Positions 24,317-33,672 of a stretch of DNA of 64,000 nt are shown piece by piece. The number at the start of each line of letters is the position of its first letter. The stretch's first letter is position 1. Under the pieces are notes generated by a model that worked only from the letters and a program-made list of their open reading frames with translations, was not told the origin of the DNA and searched no databases. The stretch comes from CAWJPW01 sp963844845 (GTDB lineage Bacteria > Acidobacteriota > Thermoanaerobaculia > Thermoanaerobaculales > Sulfomarinibacteraceae), in the NCBI GenBank assembly GCA_963844845.1, contig CAWJPW010000011.1:310001-374000 (forward strand). Reading direction: 5' to 3'. The translations under genes were made by a program, and so were the position numbers.

Positions 24317-24610
24317 ATGCGCTCGTACCTGGTCTTCACCGGAACCGGGCCGATTTTGATTCTCACCACCTACCCCACCATCATCGAGCCGCGCCTGACC
24401 GAGAAGCTGGCCCACAAGGGGATCGTCAAGTTCATCGCCTACGAGGTGCCGCTCGACCGTGTCAAGGCGCTCTATGGCGTCCCCTTCGACGTCATCGCCG
24501 CCGACCTCGAGGGAGTCCACGACATGCGCGTCCTCGACTTCAACGGCCACCACATCTTCAACAGCTTCTCACTCGCCGAGCTCGGCGACCCCATCAAGTT
24601 CGGCGACTGA
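24317..24610 (+). CDS. Small protein of unknown function (97 aa)
   Basis: I do not recognise the family. The sequence is compact and gene-like: a hydrophobic start, MRSYLVFTGTGPILILTTY, then EKLAHKGIVKFIAYEVPLDRVKALYG and a conserved-looking end DFNGHHIFNSFSLAELG. There is no clear membrane helix beyond the N-terminal stretch, no cysteine, and no repeat. GAAGGGGG lies about 9 nt before the ATG. It stands alone between maf and the convergent amidase gene. Codon composition matches the neighbours, which supports a real gene. Confidence 0.6.
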   Translation: MRSYLVFTGTGPILILTTYPTIIEPRLTEKLAHKGIVKFIAYEVPLDRVKALYGVPFDVIAADLEGVHDMRVLDFNGHHIFNSFSLAELGDPIKFGD

Positions 24611-24759
24611 TCGGCACGCCGTCGGGATGGGGTTCCTCCGCAGCGCCTGAGAATGAGGATGGTCCGCCACACGGACCAGGGCGCTCGTCCTCCCCGTTGT
24701 CGAGCAACCCCGCCGCCAGGTTGCCGGGGCGCGTTCCGCGCTCGCAGAGCACTCGCGCC

Positions 24760-26583
24760 CTACGAGCCGTCGAAGGCGGCAGCGATGCCGGCGACCACGG
24801 CGCGGGCGAAGCGCTCCCGCCAGCTCTGATCGAGCAGGGCAGCACGGTCCTCGTCGTTGGCCAGGTTGCAGCACTCGAGGAGAATTGCGTTCTGCGCCAG
24901 GGTGTAGCGCAGCACCGCCGGCACCCAGGTACGGCGCCCGCGCAGGACCCGGTCGCGGATCGGCTCATAGGGGTGCACCGCAACGCCCTCGCGCTCCAGC
25001 GAGTCCACGACCTTCTCGGCGAGCCTCCGCGAGGACGCCTCGGCGCGGGCCATGAACTTGGGGCTCAGGGTCACGGTAGGCCCATCGCGGTACTCCCGGA
25101 ACGCCTTCATCGAGTCGCGCCGCACCGTGAACGACGTCGGGCGCATGTGGCGTGACGGCACATACACCATGGCGCCCCGGACGCTGGGGTGGAGCGAATC
25201 GGCGTGGATCGAGACGAACACGGTGCGGCGCTGGTGCACTCCCTGCTTGAGGCGGCCGTTCACGATGGAGTTGGTCAGGTACCAGCGCAGGTGGACTCCG
25301 GTGGAGGAGTTATCGAGCCTGTATGCGGGGTGGGTTAGCAGAAACTGGTCCCGGTCCTGAGGGAGCCGGTTCTCGGCGGGAATCTCGTAGTGCCGGCTGG
25401 AGTCGCCGATGGTGGTCCACACCGTGGCCCGGGTGTAACGCTCCAGGTCCCTCTTGACCCGACACATGAGATCGTACGCGTAGACCGACTCCCAAACTCC
25501 GCCCACCACGGCGCCGGTGTCGGAGCCGCCGTGCCCGGCATCGAGGATCACGTGCACCCCCGAGAGATCCACCGCGTGGACGACCTCGACAAAGCGCGAC
25601 AGCTCGCGTTGCCCGGCCTCCCACTCCCGCCGCCGTGGGTCACCGGCGGGAAGGTACTCGGGCAGGAGCATGTCGAGGGGGATCTTGATGGGGTAACCCA
25701 CCGGGATCGCGGTGACGTCGCGGATGTTCGAACGCTTGGCGAGCTCGGCCGCGGTGGCGTTCACCTCAGCCGCATGCAGCTGCCCGGTGAATCGCACAAC
25801 CACCGCCGAGTACAGCGCTTCACCACGACGCAGCCGGTACACCGCATAGCGTCCCCGGCTGTCCTGGCCGTACTCCAGCGGGCTTCCCGCAGAAGCCGGA
25901 ACGGGCGGCCGCGCCGTCGCGGGAACCAGCGTTGGTGTCGACCTCAGCACGGTGAGAGGCGTCGCCGCACTCCCGACGGCGGTGACGGGGGGAGGCGTCG
26001 GCCGCAGCGTGGCGGTGGGGACCGCCGGGGTGACGTTCCTGAAGACTCTGAGCAGCGCGGCATCCGGGACCGTCACGGTGCGCATCCTTCCCGGCCCGCT
26101 CCGCGCGAGTCCGGGGTTGGCCGCCCGCAGCACCCTCGCCCGGCTCGCATCGCCGGCAAAGACCGCCGCCAGCCATTCCCAGCTCTCTTCGCCGCCACCG
26201 AAGGGGTCGAGCACGCGGTGCTCCCAGCCTCCCGCCACCCGCCGGTCGGCAGGGAAGAGACGCTTGACCACCGCGAGACGAAGGTCGCCGCGAAGCAGCT
26301 CCACGGGGACCGCCACCGGGCGGTCGCGAAGCGGGTGATCGAGCCTGGGGTTGGCGGCCATCAGCCCGCGCGCGTCGCCGCGGCCCCCGGCCACTCTTGC
26401 AGCGAGGGTGTACCACCCCTCCCCGCGATGGGGCACCAGCCACAGCACGGGAGTGTGGCTTCTCTCCCACGATACGGTCCCGTGCGGCGGCAGCGTCATG
26501 TCGATCCGGTTGGGGGGCTCCCCCACCGCCGGCAACGCCACGGCGAGCAGCAGCGCGAGGACGACCGAACGCCTCACAACCAC
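24760..26583 (-). CDS. Exported N-acetylmuramoyl-L-alanine amidase (Amidase_3)
   Basis: 607 aa. A signal peptide (VVLALLLAVALPAVGEPP) leads a 320-residue N-terminal region that contains two divergent LysM-like segments (WYTLAARVAGGRGDARGLMAANPRL and YSAVVVRFTGQLHAAEVNATA) separated by a Pro/Thr/Val-rich linker. The C-terminal catalytic domain has the zinc-binding motif VILDAGHGGSDTGA near residue 350, SIHADSLHP, and the catalytic-Glu region ILLECCNLANDED. It cleaves the amide bond between muramic acid and the stem peptide of peptidoglycan, in the periplasm. The start is GTG 26583; upstream only a weak GGTAGG is seen. It diverges from a sensor kinase gene 126 bp away. The LysM assignment is inferred from pattern and is weaker than the amidase call. 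Confidence 0.85.
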   Translation of the reverse strand: MVVRRSVVLALLLAVALPAVGEPPNRIDMTLPPHGTVSWERSHTPVLWLVPHRGEGWYTLAARVAGGRGDARGLMAANPRLDHPLRDRPVAVPVELLRGDLRLAVVKRLFPADRRVAGGWEHRVLDPFGGGEESWEWLAAVFAGDASRARVLRAANPGLARSGPGRMRTVTVPDAALLRVFRNVTPAVPTATLRPTPPPVTAVGSAATPLTVLRSTPTLVPATARPPVPASAGSPLEYGQDSRGRYAVYRLRRGEALYSAVVVRFTGQLHAAEVNATAAELAKRSNIRDVTAIPVGYPIKIPLDMLLPEYLPAGDPRRREWEAGQRELSRFVEVVHAVDLSGVHVILDAGHGGSDTGAVVGGVWESVYAYDLMCRVKRDLERYTRATVWTTIGDSSRHYEIPAENRLPQDRDQFLLTHPAYRLDNSSTGVHLRWYLTNSIVNGRLKQGVHQRRTVFVSIHADSLHPSVRGAMVYVPSRHMRPTSFTVRRDSMKAFREYRDGPTVTLSPKFMARAEASSRRLAEKVVDSLEREGVAVHPYEPIRDRVLRGRRTWVPAVLRYTLAQNAILLECCNLANDEDRAALLDQSWRERFARAVVAGIAAAFDGS

Positions 26584-26690
26584 CGCACGGACCAGGTCCT
26601 ACCCACCGCCTCGAACCGGGCGGGAGCTCCGCCAAAGCCCGGAGGGCGATTCGGAAACCGCGGTAAGGCTGGAGGATATGCGATCTGGTA

Positions 26691-26696
26691 TATACT
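26691..26696 (+). promoter_or_regulatory. -10 box of the GAF/PAS kinase gene
   Basis: TATACT within an AT-rich GGTATATACT context, 13 nt before the ATG; AGGGG between them may serve as a weak ribosome-binding site. Confidence 0.4.
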
Positions 26697-26709
26697 CCTA
26701 GGGGTCTCC

Positions 26710-28698
26710 ATGGGCGAAGCGATGGTAGCACGGCACCCCCACTGCACCCGCTGCAGGGAGCTGGCAGACCTCCTCCCTGCGGGCGAGGCGGAAGAGCTGG
26801 AGCAGTGGGCTGCGGCAGTGGCCACGGAGGACTCGGCCGAGGCCACCCTCCACCGCGCCACCACCATGCTCACCACACGTTTCGGGGCCCGCAGGGCGTC
26901 GATCCTGGCCCCCTTCGGCCACGGTGCCCTGCGCGTCATCGCCAGCTCCGACGCCGCCATGGCCGGCGATCTGCTCATCGCTCAGGACCGCTACCCCGAG
27001 CTGGCGTATGTGCTCCGCAGCCAGCAACCGCTGTGGATCGCCGATACCACCACGTCGGACCTGCTCGCCCCGGTGCGCCACCTCCTGCCAGCGGCGGATA
27101 TACGCAGCATGATCGCCGTCTTCCTGAGGCTCTCGGGAACCGGCGCGGTGCTCCGGGTAATCTCGGCATCCCGCGCCTTCAGCGAAGCCGACCTGGCCGC
27201 ACTCGAGTTTGCCGCGCACCTGCTCGAGCACGAAGGGAATCTCCCCCCGCCCGCTTCCGACCCCACTCCGTGGGCCGACCTGCTGCTCCGGCTTGCCGAC
27301 GTGGTCTTCGAGGTTGCCGGTGACGGCCGCATTCTCCACGTGCGAGGCCCCGTGCTCGAGCGTTTCGGCGTACCCGCCGAGGCAGTGGTGGGCACCAGCT
27401 TCGAGGACCATCTGGTGCCTGAGCAGGTGGAGCTCGCCCGCCGTCGCCTCCTGGTACTGCTCGAAGGCGGCATCCCCGAGGGCGAACCCGTCTTCGACCT
27501 GCGCCTCGCGGGGGGTGCCCGACGCGCCGCTCGCGCGTGGGGCGCCCGTGTGCCGGGCGCTGCACCCCGTCTCCGGTTGGCGTTGCGCCTGCTGGGTCCC
27601 GGTGAGACCGAGCCGGCCCAAAGCGAGATCTTCCGTCTCGCCCCGGTCCCGTTGCTCGTTGCCGACGAAGGAGGCCGCGTCGCGGACGCCAACCAGGCCC
27701 TGGCGGATCTCGCCGGGGTGCCGGTGGCCGAGCTGCTGAACCGCCCCCTGGACAGCATTCTCGACGAGCACGTTCTCGAGACCGTGCTACGAGCCGGCGG
27801 GCGCCGGATTCCGGTGGCCGTCCACCGAAGCCTCGTGGGCACCGTGGAGAATGTTCGTTCGCTGGTAGCTCTCACCGATCTCTCCCCCCTGCTGATGGCG
27901 CGGGAGCAGGCGGCGGTCATGCGGAGCTCCATGGAGACGCGCCTCGCCGAGCTCGACCTCCTCCAGCTCCGTCTGGGCGAGCTGGACACCGTCAAGGCGC
28001 ATTTTCTCTCCACCTCGGCGCACGAGCTCAAGACACCCCTCACCGTGATCCAGACCTACCTCGAGACGTTCCTCAGCGACCTCGCCGAGGGCCTCGACCC
28101 GGAGCAGCTGGAGTTTCTCAAGGTGATTCACGACAGCGTGCTGCGCCTGCGACACCTCGTGGTGAGCCTGATCGACCTGGCGGCCCTGGAGAGCGGCCGC
28201 ATCCACCTCGCCATCGCCCGGGTCGAGCCCGGCACCCTGGCCCGGCAGGTCGCCACTGAGATGGCCACTCTGGCCACGCGGGCCGAGGTGGAGCTCCGCA
28301 GTACGGTGCCCGCTGAGCTCGCAGCGATGCGCGCCGACCCCGACCGGGTCGTGCAGGTCCTGACCAACCTGGTGGACAACTCCCTCAAGTACACACCGGC
28401 CGGCGGCACCGTGACGGTTGCCGGCCGTGAGGAGGGCGACTCGGTCGTGCTCGAGGTGCGCGACACGGGCATCGGTATCCCCGAGGAACACCTGACCTCG
28501 ATCTTCGACGAGTTCAGCACGGTGCCGCGATCACCCGACGAGACCCGCCCCGGCACCGGGCTGGGGCTCAGCATCTGCCGGCGCCTCGTCCGGGCCATGG
28601 GCGGACGAATCGCCGCCGCGAGCCCACCAGGCGAAGGCGCGGTCATCTCCATGTGGCTGCCCCGCTGGCCCGAGGACGAGGAGTCCACGAGTGCCTGA
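26710..28698 (+). CDS. Cytosolic sensor histidine kinase with GAF and PAS domains
   Basis: 662 aa, no membrane segment. A short N-terminal CTRC motif (HPHCTRCRE) precedes a GAF-like domain (about 45-165), two PAS-like domains (about 190-290 and 305-385; the second has VPLLVADEGGRVADANQALADLAG) and a coiled-coil linker. The kinase core has the phosphoacceptor His438 in STSAHELKTPLTV, the N box NLVDNSLKYTP near 556, DTGIGIPEEHL, and GTGLGLSIC. It should autophosphorylate on a cytosolic signal; the CTRC pair could bind metal or respond to redox (inference). No response regulator is adjacent. The stop overlaps the GTG of the next gene. Confidence 0.88.
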   Translation: MGEAMVARHPHCTRCRELADLLPAGEAEELEQWAAAVATEDSAEATLHRATTMLTTRFGARRASILAPFGHGALRVIASSDAAMAGDLLIAQDRYPELAYVLRSQQPLWIADTTTSDLLAPVRHLLPAADIRSMIAVFLRLSGTGAVLRVISASRAFSEADLAALEFAAHLLEHEGNLPPPASDPTPWADLLLRLADVVFEVAGDGRILHVRGPVLERFGVPAEAVVGTSFEDHLVPEQVELARRRLLVLLEGGIPEGEPVFDLRLAGGARRAARAWGARVPGAAPRLRLALRLLGPGETEPAQSEIFRLAPVPLLVADEGGRVADANQALADLAGVPVAELLNRPLDSILDEHVLETVLRAGGRRIPVAVHRSLVGTVENVRSLVALTDLSPLLMAREQAAVMRSSMETRLAELDLLQLRLGELDTVKAHFLSTSAHELKTPLTVIQTYLETFLSDLAEGLDPEQLEFLKVIHDSVLRLRHLVVSLIDLAALESGRIHLAIARVEPGTLARQVATEMATLATRAEVELRSTVPAELAAMRADPDRVVQVLTNLVDNSLKYTPAGGTVTVAGREEGDSVVLEVRDTGIGIPEEHLTSIFDEFSTVPRSPDETRPGTGLGLSICRRLVRAMGGRIAAASPPGEGAVISMWLPRWPEDEESTSA

Positions 28699-29953
28699 GC
28701 GGCTGGCCCGCGACCCCCTCCTCGAGTTCCTGGCCGACCATCTCGGCGTCGCACCATGCTGGGTCACCGGCGGCTACCCGCGGGACCGCCTGCTGGGCCG
28801 AACGACCCGCGACCTCGACCTCGTGCTTCCTGGCGACCTGGGTTCCACCGCGCCGGCGGCCCGCCGCCTGGCGAAGGCGCTCGGGTCGCGTGCTCACCGC
28901 CTCGGGCGGCCCCCGCGCTCGGTGTGGCGCATCGAGACCAGCGACCTCAAGGTCGAGCTGTGGCCACTGGGAGACCTCACTCTCGAGGACGACGCTCGCC
29001 GCCGCGACTTCACCGTCAACACCCTCATGTGGATGCTCCCGCACGGCCCCCTCTCCGACCCCCTGGGCGGCCGCAGCGACCTCGAGGCCGGAGTCCTGCG
29101 GGCGGTGGCGCGCGCGAACCTCGCCGACGACCCGGTGCGGCTCCTGCGCGGCCCCCGCTTCCTCGCCAGGATGGAGGAGCTTCGCCTCGAAGCCACCACC
29201 GCCCGTTGGATCGCCGAGCTGGCGCCCCGATTGGCCGAGGCGCCGCGGGAGCGCGTCGGTCAGGAGCTTCTCGCTCTCGTGACCGCGCCCGGCTGCGCCC
29301 GCGGCCTCGCCTCGCTTCTCGAGCTGGGCCTTTTGGGGCCGGCCGCTCCGGCAGCCGCCGTCGTCGATTCCGCCCGGCTCGCGAGCAGCCTCGACGCGTA
29401 CGAGCGTCTTGCTCACCCGCACCGCCACCCGGTCCCGGCCGCCGTCGCCGCCGGGGGCGACGCCGCCACCTTGGTGCCGCTGCTCCTCGCCTGGGGCCGG
29501 CCACGGGATGACGAGCTGGCGGCGTACGCCTGGCCCCGCGACGTCCGTCTGGCCGCCGTACGGGCTGCCGCCCTGGTGGAGGCTGCAGGGGCCGCACTCA
29601 ACGCACCGGTGTCCGCCCGCCGCGAGCTGGTGCACGAGGCCGGGGAGGCGTTCCCCGCTCTGATCGCCGCGGCCGCTGCACTCGCTCCCGGTGACGGTGC
29701 CGAGCGCCGCCGCTGGCGGAGCTGGTGGCATCTGTGGCGCGAGCGCGGCGACGTGCTTCGCGATCCGGCGCTGCTGCTGGACGCCGACGAGGTCCAGGCA
29801 CTCGCCGGCGTCGGGCCCGGCCCCGAGCTCGGCCGCCTCCTGCACGAGCTGGTGCGCGCCCAGGTCCGCGGCGCAGTGAGATCCCGATTGGGAGCACGAA
29901 GACTGATCCGCGCGCTGCGGGCGGACGACCAGTCTTCAGATCAAACGACCTGA
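28691..29953 (+). CDS. CCA-adding/poly(A) polymerase-family nucleotidyltransferase
   Basis: 420 aa from GTG 28691, overlapping the kinase stop by 8 bp. The nucleotidyltransferase head is clear: CWVTGGYPRDRLLG, TTRDLDLVLPG with the metal-binding DxD, then RRRDFTVNTLMW and the RNA-binding segment DDPVRLLRGPRFLARM. The C-terminal half is Ala/Arg/Leu-rich and more divergent than in typical CCA enzymes. The tRNA gene in this window already encodes CCA, so the enzyme may mainly repair tRNA ends or act as poly(A) polymerase; sequence does not decide. The last about 20 residues run towards a structured repeat and may be non-native. Confidence 0.85.
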   Translation: MPERLARDPLLEFLADHLGVAPCWVTGGYPRDRLLGRTTRDLDLVLPGDLGSTAPAARRLAKALGSRAHRLGRPPRSVWRIETSDLKVELWPLGDLTLEDDARRRDFTVNTLMWMLPHGPLSDPLGGRSDLEAGVLRAVARANLADDPVRLLRGPRFLARMEELRLEATTARWIAELAPRLAEAPRERVGQELLALVTAPGCARGLASLLELGLLGPAAPAAAVVDSARLASSLDAYERLAHPHRHPVPAAVAAGGDAATLVPLLLAWGRPRDDELAAYAWPRDVRLAAVRAAALVEAAGAALNAPVSARRELVHEAGEAFPALIAAAAALAPGDGAERRRWRSWWHLWRERGDVLRDPALLLDADEVQALAGVGPGPELGRLLHELVRAQVRGAVRSRLGARRLIRALRADDQSSDQTT

Positions 29954-29988
29954 AGAGGGCGTACGTTTTCGATCGTCGAAGTGCCGCC

Positions 29989-30482
29989 GGGGCACGCCGG
30001 CCGCTTCGCGGCCTTTCGGCCACTCGGTCGTGGCTCCGCCACGGCGGCGTGCCCTCACGCGCTCCGCAGAACCGACCCGAGGCCGCCTCGGAGCAGGGAT
30101 CCTCCGGCGGACGTGCCGTCCCGAACACTTTTCCTGGAGCGCCTCCTCATTCGTAGCGCGATCGCGGAAACAGTGTCCGGGGGGGCACTCACGGCCCAGG
30201 TAGGCGACTCGGCGCAGGGCGCGAAGGGGGCTATGTTGCCGCTGGGCAGCTTCTACCGTTGCCCCCTTCGCGACCGCGCCGACGGGCGGCGGCTCAGCCG
30301 CCGCCCGGGCGCCGGTGCCCGCAGCACCCCCCACCACGAATCCCATGCCCTCCGCAGAACCCTCCCCACCCGCGCCCCAGAGCCGGGTTTCTCGGGCGTG
30401 CCGTCCCGAACACTCTTCCTGAAGCGCTTCCTCGTATGCAGCGCGATGGCGGAAACAGTGTTCGGGGAGGCACTGACGGCCC
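29989..30482 (+). repeat. Composite structured repeat, locus 2 (C-D-B-A plus a second B)
   Basis: C is 29989-30054 and lacks its central hairpin. D includes CCTCGGAGCAGGGATCCTCC. B is 30113-30188 (CCCGAACACT with AGTGTCCGGG, closed by GTGCC/GGCAC). A is 30198-30335, with the CGGCGGCT-C-AGCCGCCG hairpin. A spacer is followed by a second B (30398-30473) whose stem CCCGAACACT/AGTGTTCGGG is perfect. Bases 30029-30197 are identical to 38565-38733. The second B ends about 60 bp before pilT. No gene is seen in this stretch. Confidence 0.8.
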
Positions 30483-30532
30483 TGAGAACTGACGTGGTAC
30501 ATTACCAACTGAATTCGAGGAGGAACGGGGGC

Positions 30533-31996
30533 GTGGAGCTCACTGAGCTGTTGATGTTCATGACCAAGAAGGGGGCTTCGGACCTCCACCTCAAGCCGAT
30601 GCGTCCGCCCTTGCTGCGCATCCAGGGCAGGCTCATCCCGCTCAAGATGGCGCCTTTAAAGCCCGGAGAGGTGGAGGGAATGCTCACCGGCATCCTCTCG
30701 CCCGCGCAGCAGCAGCGCTACGCCGAGCACCAGGCGGTGGACCTCGGCTACGGCGTCCCGGGAGTCGCCCGCTTCCGCTGCAACATCTACCAGCAGCGCG
30801 GCACCGTAGCCGGTGTCTTCCGCCGCATCCCGTTCGAGATCAAGCCGGTCGCTGAGCTCACCCTGCCCGACGTGCTCGACACCTTCACCGAGTACCCGGG
30901 CGGACTCGTGCTGGTCACCGGCCCCACGGGCAGCGGCAAGTCCACAACCCTCGCGGCGATGATCCGTCGCATCTCCGAGACCCGTCCGTGCCACATCGTC
31001 ACCATCGAGGACCCCATCGAGTTCCTCTTCTCCGACGACAAGGCCACCGTCTCCCAGCGCGAGGCGGGCACCGACACGCCGACCTTCCATGAAGCCCTGC
31101 GCAACTGCATGCGACAGGACCCGGACGTCATCATGGTCGGCGAGATGCGCGACCTGGAGACCGTGTCCACCGCCATCACCGCGGCCGAGACCGGGCACCT
31201 GGTTTTCTCGACCCTACATACGAACTCGGCTTCACAGACCATCGACCGCATCATCGACTCCTTTCCGGTGGACCAGCAGGAGCAGATCCGCGGCCAGCTC
31301 GCCCTCGTGCTCAGGGCCATCGTGTCGCTCAAGCTCATTCCCCGCGCGGACGGCACCGGCCGGGTTCCCGCGGTGGAGATCCTGATCAACTCGCCCAAGA
31401 TCTCGAAGCACATCGAGAACGGCGAGATCAAGGAGATCCATGAGGAGATCGAGAGCTCGGTGGGCTACTACCGCATGCAGACCATGAACCAGTCGCTGGT
31501 CGCCCTGCTGGCCTACGGCGTCATCACCTACGACCAGGCCCGGGAGGCATCGCCGGACGCCGAGGACCTCTCCCTCAAGCTCCGCGAGCTGTTTCCGGCC
31601 ATCGAAGAGCGATTCAGGGAGGGTGCCATGGCACCGTCGCCCGCGGACTTCTCGCAGATCACCGAGCTGTTGGAGATCAAGAAGATGTACGAAGAGATGG
31701 AGGAGCGGCAGAAGCTCAAGCTCCATGAGAAGGACGAGCTGATCGCACAGCTCGAAGGCCAGCTGGGCGAGCTGCGCAGCTCCACGTCACAGCAGGGCGA
31801 GGCCACCAATGAGCTCAGGCGCCAGGTGGAGCAGATGAAGGGCGAGAATCAGCGTCTCCGTGAGGAGGCGACGCAGAAGGTCAACGCCCTCAACGAGCGG
31901 ATCCGTGACCTCAATCAGCGCCTCGCCGACGGCGGCGGCGGCGGCAGCGGCGGCGGCAGCGGCGGCAAGGCCCAGTCCGGCTTCTTCAAGCGCTGA
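30533..31996 (+). CDS. pilT: PilT-like type IV pilus retraction ATPase with coiled-coil tail
   Basis: 487 aa from GTG 30533 (GAGGAGGAA 8 nt upstream). The PilT core occupies about 1-360: SDLHLKPMRPPLLRIQG, Walker A GPTGSGKST (130-138), Asp box HIVTIEDPIEF, Walker B CMRQDPDVIMVGEMRD and His box TGHLVFSTLHTN. It hydrolyses ATP to depolymerise type IV pili. PilT proteins are usually about 345-370 aa; here about 120 extra residues follow, a long heptad-type coiled coil (ITELLEIKKMYEEMEERQKL through INALNERIRDLNQRL-like segments), then a Gly/Ser linker (GGGGGSGGGSGG) and a short basic end, KAQSGFFKR. No pilB, pilC or pilin genes are present. The AIRNLIRE-type motif near the C-terminus of classical PilT is not evident. 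Confidence 0.88.
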   Translation: MELTELLMFMTKKGASDLHLKPMRPPLLRIQGRLIPLKMAPLKPGEVEGMLTGILSPAQQQRYAEHQAVDLGYGVPGVARFRCNIYQQRGTVAGVFRRIPFEIKPVAELTLPDVLDTFTEYPGGLVLVTGPTGSGKSTTLAAMIRRISETRPCHIVTIEDPIEFLFSDDKATVSQREAGTDTPTFHEALRNCMRQDPDVIMVGEMRDLETVSTAITAAETGHLVFSTLHTNSASQTIDRIIDSFPVDQQEQIRGQLALVLRAIVSLKLIPRADGTGRVPAVEILINSPKISKHIENGEIKEIHEEIESSVGYYRMQTMNQSLVALLAYGVITYDQAREASPDAEDLSLKLRELFPAIEERFREGAMAPSPADFSQITELLEIKKMYEEMEERQKLKLHEKDELIAQLEGQLGELRSSTSQQGEATNELRRQVEQMKGENQRLREEATQKVNALNERIRDLNQRLADGGGGGSGGGSGGKAQSGFFKR

Positions 31997-32104
31997 AGTC
32001 CGTGGCGCGGGCGCGCCGCGCATCGACCCTGTCTCAGCCCACGACCTCCAACCGGGAAGAACCTCCCCCGTGGCCGTGCTGTATGATGCCGCGCTGGAGG
32101 TGCG

Positions 32105-33463
32105 ATGGAGCCTGAGACCCCGGCCGTCGAGGACCTCGTCCAGGAGCTGAAGGCCCTGCTCGCGGAGGGGGAAGAGGAGGCGCTGCGCATCTTCCTCAAG
32201 CTGGCTCGCCCCGAGGACATCGCCAGCTGGCTTGACCACCTGTCGCCTGAGGAGCGGCAGCGGCTGTTCGCCACCCTCGACGAGCAGGCGGCGGGCGTCG
32301 TGCTCACCGACACAACGCCCGTGATCCGCAGCGAGCTGGTGGTCGATCTCGCCCCCGAGCTCCTGGCACACATCGCCGACACCATGCCGCTGGACGAGGC
32401 CGCCGACCTCATCGGCGAGCTGGAGGGCGAGCGCGGCGAGCGGGTCCTGGCGCTGCTGCGTACCAAGAAGAAGGACGTCCTGCGGGTCCTGATGGGTTAC
32501 CCGGAGGACTCCGCCGGTGGCATCATGAACCCGGCGGTGGTCGCGCTGCCCAGGGACATGACGGCGGACGACGCCATCCGCAGCCTTCGCAGTGTCGGCG
32601 AGAACACCATCACCGCCGCGGTCTACGTCATCGACCAACTCCGACACCTGCTCGGTTTCGTGCGCCTGCGTGACCTGGTCACCGCACCCCCCGACGCCAA
32701 CCTCGCCGCCATCATGGACGAGGACGTCATTTCGGTACACGTGGCCGCCGACCAGCAGGAGGTGGCCGACCTGGTGGAGAAGTACGACTTCTTCGCGATC
32801 CCGGTGGTGGACGACCAGAGCCGCCTCCTGGGAGCGGTGACCGTCGACGACGTCATCGACGTGATCGAGGAGGAGAACACCGAGGACATCTACCGGCTGG
32901 CCGGCTCCTTCGCCGAGGAGGAGGAGTCCGAGTCGATTCTCCACATTGCTCGTTACCGGCTGCCGTGGCTCCTGATCTGCCTCGCCGGCACGCAGCTCTC
33001 CACCAGCGTCATGCAGATGTTCGCGCACAGCGTCGCCACGTACGACCGCATCTCCATCTTTACTCCGGCGATCCTCGCCATGGGCGGCAACACCTCACTG
33101 CAGTCCTCCACCACCACAGTGCGCCGCCTCGCTCTCGACACCCTGCCACGGGGCCGCTATCTACGCCACGTGGGGCGCGAGGTCATGGTCGCCGTGGTGG
33201 TTGGACTCACCTGCGGGATCGTCGAGTCGGCCGCGGCGCTGGTGTTTCACCAGGACGCCCTGGTCGGCCTCGCCGTGGGCGTGGCCATGACCATGGGGAT
33301 GTCGGCGGCCAGCCTCCTTGGCGGCGCCATGCCCCTGATCCTCAACCTGGTGGGAATCGACCCGGCGGTGGCCTCGGGTCCCCTGGTGTCCACCATCAAC
33401 GACTCCCTCGGCCTCACGATCTACTTCACGGTGTCAGCCACGGTGGTGATCCTGTTTGGCTAG
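32105..33463 (+). CDS. mgtE: MgtE-type magnesium transporter
   Basis: 452 aa. The MgtE N domain (IFLKLARPEDIASWLDHLSPEERQRLF) is followed by two CBS domains (about 130-255, SAGGIMNPAVVALPRDMTADD and DFFAIPVVDDQSRLLGAVTVDDVID) and five membrane helices. The pore helix carries PAILAMGGNTSLQSSTT, and SGPLVSTINDSLGLTIYF forms the last segment. It is a gated Mg2+ channel. GGAGG lies 5 nt upstream of the ATG and TATGAT (32082-32087) is a likely -10 box. The 108-bp upstream gap is too short for, and shows no sign of, an M-box riboswitch. Confidence 0.93.
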   Translation: MEPETPAVEDLVQELKALLAEGEEEALRIFLKLARPEDIASWLDHLSPEERQRLFATLDEQAAGVVLTDTTPVIRSELVVDLAPELLAHIADTMPLDEAADLIGELEGERGERVLALLRTKKKDVLRVLMGYPEDSAGGIMNPAVVALPRDMTADDAIRSLRSVGENTITAAVYVIDQLRHLLGFVRLRDLVTAPPDANLAAIMDEDVISVHVAADQQEVADLVEKYDFFAIPVVDDQSRLLGAVTVDDVIDVIEEENTEDIYRLAGSFAEEEESESILHIARYRLPWLLICLAGTQLSTSVMQMFAHSVATYDRISIFTPAILAMGGNTSLQSSTTTVRRLALDTLPRGRYLRHVGREVMVAVVVGLTCGIVESAAALVFHQDALVGLAVGVAMTMGMSAASLLGGAMPLILNLVGIDPAVASGPLVSTINDSLGLTIYFTVSATVVILFG

Positions 33464-33473
33464 GATTCAGAGA

Positions 33474-33656
33474 TTCGAAGATTCGAAGATTCGAAGATTG
33501 AGTGCCGGCTCCCGTTGCGATCACCGTTCTCAGGCGCGCCCTCCGGGCCGATACCCCGCGATGTAGAGACGGCGACGCCGGTCAGCTCGATGAGCCCTTC
33601 GACTCACCGGTGGACCCGGGAATCCCATCGCGCCAATCTTTGAATCTTTGAATCGA
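33474..33656. repeat. Element bounded by inverted heptad repeats (GATTCGAA-type)
   Basis: GATTCGAAGATTCGAAGATTG (left, to about 33501) is matched in inverse orientation by CAATCTTTGAATCTTTGAATC (33636-33656). The two arms differ only by G/A at fixed positions. They enclose about 135 bp without a gene, between convergent genes. A similar arrangement with a different heptad lies at 47491-47632. Confidence 0.6.
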
Positions 33657-33672
33657 GAGTGGGTGGGCGGGC

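Noticed and set aside
25390..26709. Upstream in-frame extension of the GAF/PAS kinase gene
   Set aside because: Antisense to the amidase gene; the -10 box at 26691 and ATG 26710 give a natural start.
31997..32104. Possible M-box magnesium riboswitch before mgtE
   Set aside because: Only 108 bp, with no recognisable M-box helices; a plain -10 box and GGAGG are present.
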